12,258 nt of DNA from CAG-698 sp964385755. GTDB taxonomy: Bacteria; Bacillota_I; Bacilli_A; ML615J-28; CAG-698. The position numbers and the translations under genes were made by a program. Positions within the stretch are counted from its first letter, which is position 1; each line of letters begins with the position of its first letter. The stretch is from positions 1 to 12,258 of the forward strand of contig CAYLPZ010000035.1 in assembly GCA_964385755.1 (NCBI GenBank). Reading direction: 5' to 3'. Positions 1 to 6,455 of this stretch are shown here, piece after piece. The notes beneath the pieces are model-generated. The model saw only the letters and a list, made by a program, of their open reading frames with translations. It made no database searches and was not told where the DNA came from.

Positions 1-1203
1 CTGTATTCTTGGCTGTTCCTTTCGGAAGACAACACGGTTTCATCCTTTGTTGTCGGCATGGTAGACCAAATCGGCTCGTTTTCCGCTGATATCATTAAAT
101 CTCCTCTACCCTTTGAAATGGCTGCGGACAAAACGGCTATAAATGAAGATCAACCGCTCTATCAGGGGATGGTAGGCTTGCAAACTGCCGTTCTACGCTT
201 TCTCGGTAACGTCATAGAAAGAAAAGAAAAGGATCTGTATTTATTCTCCGACCAAAATATCGATTGGATTACCGCCGACAAATCATTTCAAGTAAAATGG
301 ATGTCTCTGATGATTCAGTGTGTAACAAGCGGCGTGAAAATTCACATCATACATAATATCGAACGAGATCTGGCTGAAATCGGCGAAGCCATTCGTAATT
401 GGCTTCCTCTTTATCCATCGGGACAGATCGAATCATTTTACCTCGACGGACAGAAAAACACGAATTTTTCAACCACACTGTTCGTATGCCCCGGCTATGC
501 GTGTATTTACGGCAACAATATTGTCGGTACGGAAAACGAAAGCGGAAATTATATATACGAAACCGAACCTGAAACGATAAACATGTTCCGTCAGTTCTTT
601 GATACACTTCTTTGCAAAGCTCACCGTCTGATCAGAGTATGCAAAACCGCTGATTTTTTCCTGTTTGAAAAAGGTTCATCCGATATTACGGTCTTAAGCA
701 GTTGCCCAACCGTATTCTCCATGCCGGAAAATCTTTTTTCGGAATGCTTTGACCATTCTAAATTAAAAGCCGAGGCAAGGGATGCCAATGATATTTACAA
801 ACAAAGAAAATGCTTTTTTGAGAATGCGTTGTTGTCAGGACACTTTCATGAGTGTGCACCTTTGCCAAGCGACGAGAATTTGTTTAACGGAAAAGTATAT
901 CCGGAATTCCTATCGACGCCTTATTCACCTTCGGAATTTGCAGAACACACAAAAAACATAATCAATCTTTTAGACAACACAAAGTACAGATTTTATCCTT
1001 TACCCGAACCGAGTTTCTTGGGTGTGCAACTCATTATTTCCGAAAAAAGCGTTGCCGTCAGTCGGTTAAAAGCACCGTTTTTCACGATTTTTTTAGAGCA
1101 TCCGCTCTTGTGCCGTGCTTTTGCCGAGTATGCAGATTCGGTAAAAAAGCAGTACACGCTGGATAAAGTAACGCTGAAAAGAAAATTGGAGGGGTATTGC
1201 TAA
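1..1203 (+). CDS. C-terminal 400 residues of a probable XRE-type regulator-like protein (5' end outside window)
   Basis: The reading frame is open from base 1, so the gene begins upstream; the first ATG at 58 is internal. It ends at TAA 1201-1203. The visible 400 residues have no signal peptide and no clear membrane span. The stretch from about residue 80 to 150 (SDQNIDW, an MSLMIQC...GVKIHIIHNIERDL run, then NWLPLYPSGQI) resembles large Clostridia proteins usually annotated as helix-turn-helix regulators, in which a short N-terminal DNA-binding domain precedes a long conserved region. That domain would lie outside the window, so the name rests on remembered similarity and is uncertain. Two sampled 60-base lines near its start are about 47-48% GC, against 23% in a sampled line of the 1831 gene. 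It therefore looks compositionally foreign to its right-hand neighbours, although its last third is more AT-rich (about 33%). Confidence 0.6.
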   Translation: MYSWLFLSEDNTVSSFVVGMVDQIGSFSADIIKSPLPFEMAADKTAINEDQPLYQGMVGLQTAVLRFLGNVIERKEKDLYLFSDQNIDWITADKSFQVKWMSLMIQCVTSGVKIHIIHNIERDLAEIGEAIRNWLPLYPSGQIESFYLDGQKNTNFSTTLFVCPGYACIYGNNIVGTENESGNYIYETEPETINMFRQFFDTLLCKAHRLIRVCKTADFFLFEKGSSDITVLSSCPTVFSMPENLFSECFDHSKLKAEARDANDIYKQRKCFFENALLSGHFHECAPLPSDENLFNGKVYPEFLSTPYSPSEFAEHTKNIINLLDNTKYRFYPLPEPSFLGVQLIISEKSVAVSRLKAPFFTIFLEHPLLCRAFAEYADSVKKQYTLDKVTLKRKLEGYC

Positions 1204-1324
1204 TATGTAGGTGCAGTCAATCGTTTTTCGCAAATTCGTTTTTGATAAAATGAAGCAGTGTACCTTGTTTGATGTAAATGTCAATTAAAAATTTAATATT
1301 TTTTATAATTATTACAATTATTAT

Positions 1325-1416
1325 TTAATAAAATTAACAGTTTAAAATTAATAAAAAACACAATTCATATTTAATAAAAAACGCAACTTAGGTTTAATAA
1401 TAAAAATAAGGGAATA
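1325..1416. repeat. Four imperfect AT-rich repeats with exact 23-bp spacing
   Basis: The word TTAATA(A) starts at 1325, 1348, 1371 and 1394, exactly 23 bases apart each time. The two central copies are the most alike: both read TTAATAAAAAAC, followed by ACAATT or GCAACTT. The outer copies keep only TTAATAA and A-rich sequence. The last copy runs into the hairpin at 1406-1432. In DNA this AT-rich some matches arise by chance, but the constant spacing over four copies is hard to ignore. It could be decayed tandem duplication or phased A-tract DNA; no CRISPR-like unique spacers are present. Confidence 0.5.
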
Positions 1417-1440
1417 TCGTCTATTCCCTTATCTTTTTTT
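1406..1440 (+). terminator. Intrinsic terminator, possibly bidirectional
   Basis: A perfect 11-bp stem, ATAAGGGAATA (1406-1416) with TATTCCCTTAT (1422-1432) around the 5-base loop TCGTC, is followed on the plus strand by C and seven T (1434-1440). On the minus strand the hairpin is followed by TTTTATTATT, so it may also stop leftward transcription from the tRNA-Glu gene. On the plus strand it would end any transcript reading out of the gene that stops at 1203. Confidence 0.8.
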
Positions 1441-1498
1441 ATTAGACCTTTAGTTCTATTTTTAAATCTAAGAAAAACTAATAATTCCACTGAATAAT

Positions 1499-1525
1499 AA
1501 AAAAATTGCTCCAAATATGGAACAA
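1499..1525 (-). terminator. Intrinsic terminator of tRNA-Glu transcript
   Basis: Read on the minus strand, TTGTTCCA (1525-1518), loop TATT and TGGAGCAA (1513-1506) form an 8-bp stem with one G-U pair. It is followed directly by seven T (1505-1499). It lies about 90 bases past the 3' end of the tRNA and points the right way. On the plus strand the same stem has a C-A mismatch and no T-tract, so it is a one-direction terminator. Confidence 0.75.
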
Positions 1526-1615
1526 ATTTTGAAAATAGATCATTAAACCTATATATCTTCACTATAAATATCATTAATCTATGATTAATATTGATGACTT
1601 ATAGACATATTCTAA

Positions 1616-1690
1616 TGGTGATCCCAACGAGAATCGAACTCGTGATTAGACCTTGAGAGGGTCTCGTCTTAACCTCTTGACCATGGGACC
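1616..1690 (-). tRNA. tRNA-Glu, anticodon CTC, CCA encoded
   Basis: The minus strand gives a full cloverleaf. The acceptor GGTCCCA pairs with TGGGATC, the discriminator is A, and CCA (1618-1616) is encoded. The anticodon stem AGACC/GGTCT encloses loop CTCTCAA, giving anticodon CTC, which reads GAG (Glu). The T arm is ACGAG-TTCGATT-CTCGT. The body matches bacterial tRNA-Glu. An extended -10 promoter lies just upstream and a terminator about 90 bases downstream, so it is a single-gene unit. The C34 anticodon is notable in such an AT-rich genome, where TTC usually serves both Glu codons. Confidence 0.95.
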
Positions 1691-1703
1691 ATTTAACTAC
1701 ATT

Positions 1704-1732
1704 ATTATAACACACTTTTAATTTTTTGTTAA
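1704..1732 (-). promoter_or_regulatory. Promoter of tRNA-Glu
   Basis: On the minus strand, TTAACA (1732-1727), a 17-base spacer and TATAAT (1709-1704) form a strong sigma-A promoter. TG one base before the -10 makes it an extended -10. The predicted start near 1697 is about 7 bases before the mature tRNA 5' end at 1690. Confidence 0.8.
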
Positions 1733-1783
1733 GTATTATTTACATTTTATTTATAATTATCTTTCTTAGATAGTATTTATTTC

Positions 1784-1812
1784 TTGTCTTTTTTTTTCAA
1801 AAAATATATAAT
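1784..1812 (+). promoter_or_regulatory. Promoter of the DUF3592/radical SAM unit
   Basis: TTGTCT (1784-1789), 17 bases and TATAAT (1807-1812) predict transcription from about 1819. That is immediately before the ribosome site GAGGTG (1820-1825) and the ATG at 1831, so the leader is only about 12 bases. No operator or riboswitch fits in that space. Confidence 0.7.
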
Positions 1813-1830
1813 AATATATGAGGTGTTTAT

Positions 1831-2508
1831 ATGTATACACAACCTAAAATGTTAATTAGGATTAAAGAAATATTACTAATTGTATTTATTATTTTTTTAT
1901 CATTTGGTTTTACGTATGGAATTAAAATATTATCATATGTAACAGTAGGTGAGAAACTCGAAGCAAAAGTTACTTCAGTTATTAATACTGAAAGAGAACT
2001 ATCTATTATATATTCTTATAATATTAATGGAAAAACATATGAAGATAAAACTCACAATTATAATAATAAACATATGCTAGGTGATAAGATAACAGTATAT
2101 GTTAAGGAAAACAAACCAGAAGAGACTATAATTTTATCAAGAAGTTTACCGCTAGTTGTTTTTGATTTTATTTTCTTTATTCCTGCTGTTTTAATTGTCC
2201 TATTTCCTATCATTGAATATTATTCATATAATAAAAAAGCAATTAATATTATGAATAATGGTAAAAAGATAAAACTAAAGATCACTGATATTATCCAAGA
2301 CTTTGATAAAGAAAAATATGAAGTTGTTCCTTTTAAAATTGTTTGTTTAAATGGTGATAAAACTTATACTAGTCCATTATATTATTTAGATTATAAAGAT
2401 CCAAAAAAACTTGTTAATACATATATTAACGTGTATTTTTTAGAAAAAGAATACTACATTGATCCAACATCTATTGTTGTAGAAGAGAATAACTATGCAG
2501 TTTTCTAG
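1831..2508 (+). CDS. DUF3592-like two-span membrane protein
   Basis: The protein has 225 residues and unknown function. Two hydrophobic spans, about residues 12-35 and 106-130, flank a ~70-residue polar loop. The loop carries the DUF3592 pattern: GEKLEAKVTSVI, then YSYNINGKTYED, then GDKITVYVKENKPEE. That is a small beta-rich extracytoplasmic or membrane-side domain. The segment after the second span (about 143-213: GKKIKLKITDII, VPFKIVCLNGDKTYTS, YINVYFLEKEYYIDP) repeats the same order of elements, so the protein appears to hold two related domains, one after each span. The start is fixed by GAGGTG six bases upstream. The last 14 bases overlap the radical SAM gene, so the two are probably translated together. 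No known partner or substrate can be named. Confidence 0.7.
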   Translation: MYTQPKMLIRIKEILLIVFIIFLSFGFTYGIKILSYVTVGEKLEAKVTSVINTERELSIIYSYNINGKTYEDKTHNYNNKHMLGDKITVYVKENKPEETIILSRSLPLVVFDFIFFIPAVLIVLFPIIEYYSYNKKAINIMNNGKKIKLKITDIIQDFDKEKYEVVPFKIVCLNGDKTYTSPLYYLDYKDPKKLVNTYINVYFLEKEYYIDPTSIVVEENNYAVF

Positions 2509-3304
2509 AATTTATATTGAAATATTAAACTATTGTAACCTTAATTGTCCTTTTTGTGTTAAAACTAACAAACCTAAGAAAATGATTACTCTTCTTGAGT
2601 TTAATCACATACTTGATGAAATAAAACCATTTACTGATTATATATACCTTCATGTGCAAGGTGAACCATTATTACATCCAAGTATCAATGAATTTATTAA
2701 TCTTGCAAGAATAAAAGATTTTTATGTCAATATTACTACCAATGGAACTTTATTAACTAGTTCTTTTGATATTTCTAAAGTAAGGCAGTTAAATATCTCT
2801 TTACAAGCTATTCGTGAAAACCAAAATGAATATTATGATAATATTGTTAATTTAATAAAGAATAATAAAGATACATATATTTCTTTGAGATTATGGGGTA
2901 ATTTTAATGATGAAAAAATTACTGATACTATTAATTACTTTGCTAAAGCATTAGATGTTACTCCTACTATGCTAAATAAATGTATCAAACTATGTGATCA
3001 TGTTTTCTTTTCTTTTGAAAAGGAATTCGACTGGCCGAGCATGAATTTACCTTATTTAAGCGATAAAGGAAAATGTCAAGGTACTATTTCTCATGTAGCT
3101 ATCTTAGCCTCTGGTGATGTTGTTCCATGTTGCCTTGATAAAGATGGTATTATATCCTTTGGTAATATTTATGAAAACCATTTTTCTGATATCATTAATT
3201 CACAACGTTTTATGAACATGAAAGAGGGGTTTAAGAATAGAAAACTAACTGAAGAACTATGTAAAAGATGTACATATAAAGAAAGATTTAACAAAAAGTC
3301 CTAA
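2495..3304 (+). CDS. Radical SAM protein with SPASM-type C-terminal cluster domain
   Basis: The protein has 269 residues and is cytoplasmic. The radical SAM motif CNLNCPFC (C14, C18, C21) binds the [4Fe-4S] cluster that cleaves S-adenosylmethionine. QGEPLLHP (55-62) stands where the family has GGEPLLHP, the SAM amino-group contact, and ITTNGT (80-85) is the next barrel motif. The C-terminal region has C194, C212-C213, C256 and C259 in a SPASM-like layout (GDVVPCC...NIY...LCKRC), enough for an auxiliary cluster. SPASM enzymes often modify peptides or enzyme residues, but no precursor peptide is visible nearby, so the substrate is unknown. ATG 2495 overlaps the upstream gene by 14 bases, with AGAAGAG as a ribosome site. 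The TAA stop lies inside the terminator stem. A length near 270 is short for SPASM proteins but complete by motif. Confidence 0.85.
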   Translation: MQFSRIYIEILNYCNLNCPFCVKTNKPKKMITLLEFNHILDEIKPFTDYIYLHVQGEPLLHPSINEFINLARIKDFYVNITTNGTLLTSSFDISKVRQLNISLQAIRENQNEYYDNIVNLIKNNKDTYISLRLWGNFNDEKITDTINYFAKALDVTPTMLNKCIKLCDHVFFSFEKEFDWPSMNLPYLSDKGKCQGTISHVAILASGDVVPCCLDKDGIISFGNIYENHFSDIINSQRFMNMKEGFKNRKLTEELCKRCTYKERFNKKS

Positions 3305-3330
3305 CAGCACTTGTTAGGACTATTTTTTTT
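3297..3330. terminator. Bidirectional terminator between converging units
   Basis: A perfect 10-bp stem, AGTCCTAACA (3297-3306) with TGTTAGGACT (3312-3321) and a 5-base loop, is followed on the plus strand by A and eight T (3323-3330). On the minus strand it is followed by TTTTGTT. The stop codon of the radical SAM gene (3302-3304) is inside the stem. The stop of the minus-strand lipoprotein gene (3331-3329) is inside the plus-strand T-tract, so one hairpin ends both transcripts. Confidence 0.9.
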
Positions 3331-6300
3331 ATTTCATATTTGCTTTTTGACTATACATTGCTTTTAATAACATATGATTTCTATCTTGGCCATTTTGCCA
3401 GTACATAAATCCTCCAAGTTCTTTTTCTTTGATGTATGCTGCTTTATACTCAATACTCTTTTCGTTGTCATATGTATAGAACATCTTTGTGTTTCCATCA
3501 TAGATATAAGGAACTTTACACTCATCATCAAAACCAATAATAACATTTTCTAGATTTGTTTTACTAAAGTAATTATCATATAAGTATGTTTGAGTGTATG
3601 CTTTATTTTTTACACAAGGTTTTCCAATACCTTCTGTTTCCGCAAGGCCTATTGCATAGAATGGCACACCAACTAATATTTTATTATTTGGCACATTACA
3701 ATTATTATAATATTTTATTGTCTGATCTATTGAACAATTAGATAGTAAATATCCTTTAGATGAATTATAAAGTGCACTTTGGTGTGATGACTTACCACTT
3801 GAATGCATTGAATATGTCATTAAGTTAATAAAATCAATGTACTTTATTGAGTTTTCTAAATCATATCGTGGGTATTGCCATGGTCCACCACCTGTTGCGG
3901 CGGTAACTATGTGTGCTGGGTTATTTGCTTTAACCTGAGTATATAATTCTTTCATTAGCGCAGTAAAGTTTGTTTTGGTATCTACTGTAGGTGTTTCCCA
4001 GTCTATATCAATTCCATCAAATCCAATTTCATTTATTGCTTTAATACATTCTTGAACAAATACTTTAATTGTCGCGCTGCTTTTCGCAACTTCCGCAAGA
4101 TTAGATGTACTAATACATAATGACACATAATCACCATACTTATGTGCAAGATTTATATAAGATGAAACTGATGTTTTAATTGAATTATAATTTGATATTT
4201 TTCCACTTGGGCTAGCTGCACCAAATGCACAATATAAAATATCAACATTTTTAAGTGTCTCTTCATCTGGTATTACATTAAAGTAATTATACCCCGCAAC
4301 AACATCTCCACTATATATATCTTTATACTTAGCATATACGATTACCTCATATGATTTTTTATAAATCTCATTAAGATATGTAACTGATAATGATACAGTA
4401 ACTGTTTGTGTTGTTTCTTGAGGATGAATTTTTCCATCAATGCTTAAAATAGATTCATCGCTTATCTCCCATTGTAAAGTTGCATTTGTTTCTTCATCAT
4501 AATCAATTAATGTAACATCTTTTAACAGTGGATAACGGAATATTTCGTCGTAAAGACTAAATATTCTTGCAACTTCTTCTAAAGGTGTCCCAAGTACACG
4601 TTTCCAACAAGCAGCTAGATATATCTTATTATCTAAAGTATTCATATCTCTTGTTAACATTTCAACTATTTCACCATTTTGATCTTTCCAGCCTAAAAAC
4701 TCATAACCTTGGTATTCTGGAACTGGTAAAACATAACCATCATATAGACGTTTATAATTTTCACTTTGTTTTTTCTCATTTACTGTTGCCTTGATAGCAA
4801 TTTTATCTGTAAGTAGTTTTTCAATTTCTGGAATTACAATATAATAATTTGCTTTTAATAAATTTTTTAAATTATTATAACTTACTCCATTATGACTTGA
4901 AACAACTAATATAAAATCACAACTAGAATAATCAGCATTACTTGAACTATCTCCAGAAAGTAAGACATTTACAACTTGATAATTATTATCATTTATTTTC
5001 CTAAGCCCCGCTCTTAATGAATATAATGCTTTGGGATCATTATTAATTTCATATAGAAAAACATTACTTGCATATTCATCCCAAAAATCCTCGTTAAATT
5101 TCGTAATATCAAAATCACCTAATACATTATATGTATCATCAAAACCAAATTCTTCTAGTTTTCCACCATTTAATTCAAAATAAACATCATAATAAATTAT
5201 TTCTTCAAATAATGGATATAAGGTTATATCTCCTGTTGAACCTTTCGTAATTACTGATATTTTTTCTTGATAATTTTCATCTGTAAACCATCCTAAGAAT
5301 CTATAACCATCTAATGTTAGTTCATTTAAAATTACATCTTTTGATTCTACTGTATAAAAATCATATAGTTTCATTTCACCATCATAATAAGAGATTGTAT
5401 ATTCGACCACATCATATATAGGATAAATCTCTAAATCCTCTTGTGCAATACTATACTCTGTATCCCACTCAATGAAAATATATCCTTCTTCCGGTGTGTA
5501 GATTACATTATCAATAAGTAATCCTTCCTCATATTGCTTAGAAAAGAACACATTATTATGGACATCATAAAATGTTACTTGATAATAATTAACTACTTGA
5601 TATTCTATTTGTATAATCATATTTGAAGTTATTCTTTTTGATGGGCTACAGTTTTTATATATTATTTTATATCCATCTATTTTTTTTACAACATCAGAAA
5701 TTAACGAATTATAAGCTACAGCTACTTCTTCCGTTCCAAAATTTGATTCAATTGTTATAACACATTTTTTCACATATTTTGCTTCAATAATTAAATCATC
5801 AGTAATAGAAATTTGTTCATCTAATTTAATATTATCACTATAGAATCCTAAGAAATCATATCCTTCTATTTCTTTTATAAAACTAGTAAGATCTAATACT
5901 TCATTTTCTTTCATTATAAATGACTCTTCTTCATCTAAATAAACTACTTTTATGTTTAGTAACTTATTAAATTTCGCAATAAGCGTTATATCACTTGTTA
6001 CGATTAATTCATCACTGATTAAATTATCACCATCAAAATATCCTATAAACTCATAACCAGGAATTGATAACTCCTTTAATTTTATGCTTTCGTTTTCAAA
6101 TACTGAATAAATCTCTTCTTCATCTAATATTTTGATATTTACATTATATTTGTATTTATAAACTAATTTTATAGTAACCTCATCATTAATTACATAATCT
6201 AAAGATGATGGTATATCGTTAACTAACACTTGATATAATTTATAATTATCTGTTTCCTGTAAAGAAAAGTTTTCAATATCATTAATTTTTGTTTGTTTAT

Positions 6301-6442
6301 TTACGGATACACTTGTTTCGATATTATCGTTAATTATTGTAACATTTACTGTGTCACTTTCCTTATCTTCATTAGCACATGAAATGTGAATTATTGAAAA
6401 AATAAAAACAAATATTAATAATAAATACAATTTAATTTTCAT
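3329..6442 (-). CDS. Large lipoprotein: InlB/Flg_new-type repeats, Ig-like domain, GH18 glycosidase
   Basis: The protein has 1037 residues. A signal peptide (1-21) ends at IHISC, with C22 the probable lipidated cysteine; H at -3 is atypical for a lipobox. Residues 98-412 hold about five beta-rich repeats of the Listeria/Bacteroides (InlB B-repeat, Flg_new) type, marked by GYxFxG(W/Y/F) (e.g. GYRFLGWF at 379-386). A sixth (about 417-613) is split by a ~130-residue insert. Residues about 640-705 look like an atypical bacterial Ig-like domain (TLQWEISDESILSIDGKI). From about 709 to 1030 is a GH18 domain. DGIDIDWE (809-816) matches the catalytic DxxDxDxE motif, with E816 the acid; MTYS (875-878) stands in place of the usual MTYD; GGFMYW (1010-1015) gives the late aromatic. 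It is probably an anchored, surface-exposed hydrolase of chitin-like or N-acetylglucosamine glycans; the exact substrate is unknown. It starts 13 bases after the permease stop with a weak ribosome site (GAGATAG), as the last gene of the operon. Confidence 0.9.
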   Translation of the reverse strand: MKIKLYLLLIFVFIFSIIHISCANEDKESDTVNVTIINDNIETSVSVNKQTKINDIENFSLQETDNYKLYQVLVNDIPSSLDYVINDEVTIKLVYKYKYNVNIKILDEEEIYSVFENESIKLKELSIPGYEFIGYFDGDNLISDELIVTSDITLIAKFNKLLNIKVVYLDEEESFIMKENEVLDLTSFIKEIEGYDFLGFYSDNIKLDEQISITDDLIIEAKYVKKCVITIESNFGTEEVAVAYNSLISDVVKKIDGYKIIYKNCSPSKRITSNMIIQIEYQVVNYYQVTFYDVHNNVFFSKQYEEGLLIDNVIYTPEEGYIFIEWDTEYSIAQEDLEIYPIYDVVEYTISYYDGEMKLYDFYTVESKDVILNELTLDGYRFLGWFTDENYQEKISVITKGSTGDITLYPLFEEIIYYDVYFELNGGKLEEFGFDDTYNVLGDFDITKFNEDFWDEYASNVFLYEINNDPKALYSLRAGLRKINDNNYQVVNVLLSGDSSSNADYSSCDFILVVSSHNGVSYNNLKNLLKANYYIVIPEIEKLLTDKIAIKATVNEKKQSENYKRLYDGYVLPVPEYQGYEFLGWKDQNGEIVEMLTRDMNTLDNKIYLAACWKRVLGTPLEEVARIFSLYDEIFRYPLLKDVTLIDYDEETNATLQWEISDESILSIDGKIHPQETTQTVTVSLSVTYLNEIYKKSYEVIVYAKYKDIYSGDVVAGYNYFNVIPDEETLKNVDILYCAFGAASPSGKISNYNSIKTSVSSYINLAHKYGDYVSLCISTSNLAEVAKSSATIKVFVQECIKAINEIGFDGIDIDWETPTVDTKTNFTALMKELYTQVKANNPAHIVTAATGGGPWQYPRYDLENSIKYIDFINLMTYSMHSSGKSSHQSALYNSSKGYLLSNCSIDQTIKYYNNCNVPNNKILVGVPFYAIGLAETEGIGKPCVKNKAYTQTYLYDNYFSKTNLENVIIGFDDECKVPYIYDGNTKMFYTYDNEKSIEYKAAYIKEKELGGFMYWQNGQDRNHMLLKAMYSQKANMK

Positions 6443-6455
6443 AAACTATCTCAAC

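Larger units (their letters stand above)
1204..1615. other. AT-rich non-coding gap with repeats and terminators
   Basis: No believable gene is present between the first gene and tRNA-Glu. The first ~80 bases still carry mixed composition, including two copies of TCGTTTTT about 17 bases apart near 1220-1244. From about 1285 the sequence becomes very AT-rich. It holds a 23-bp-period repeat (1325-1416) and two terminator-like hairpins (1406-1440 and 1499-1525). A small perfect palindrome, ATTAATC-TAT-GATTAAT, lies at 1573-1589 without a T-tract. A minus-strand open frame at 1371-1574 runs through both hairpins and has no family resemblance, so I do not call it. Confidence 0.7.

Noticed and set aside
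347..607. Minus-strand open frame of 86 codons inside the first gene
   Set aside because: Shadow of the plus-strand gene; no ribosome site and no family resemblance.
1325..1416. Possible CRISPR array from the 23-bp periodic repeats
   Set aside because: The repeat unit fills the whole period with no unique spacers, conservation is weak, and no cas gene is near.
1371..1574. Minus-strand open frame of 67 codons between the tRNA and the first gene
   Set aside because: It runs through two terminator hairpins, has low-complexity AT-rich coding and no recognisable protein motif.
1573..1589. Palindrome ATTAATC-TAT-GATTAAT as a terminator or operator
   Set aside because: Only 7 bp, all AT-rich but one pair, no T-tract, and no gene whose promoter it could control except the tRNA read-through region.
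4567..4794. Plus-strand open frame inside the lipoprotein gene
   Set aside because: Antisense to strongly supported coding sequence; composition is that of a shadow frame.
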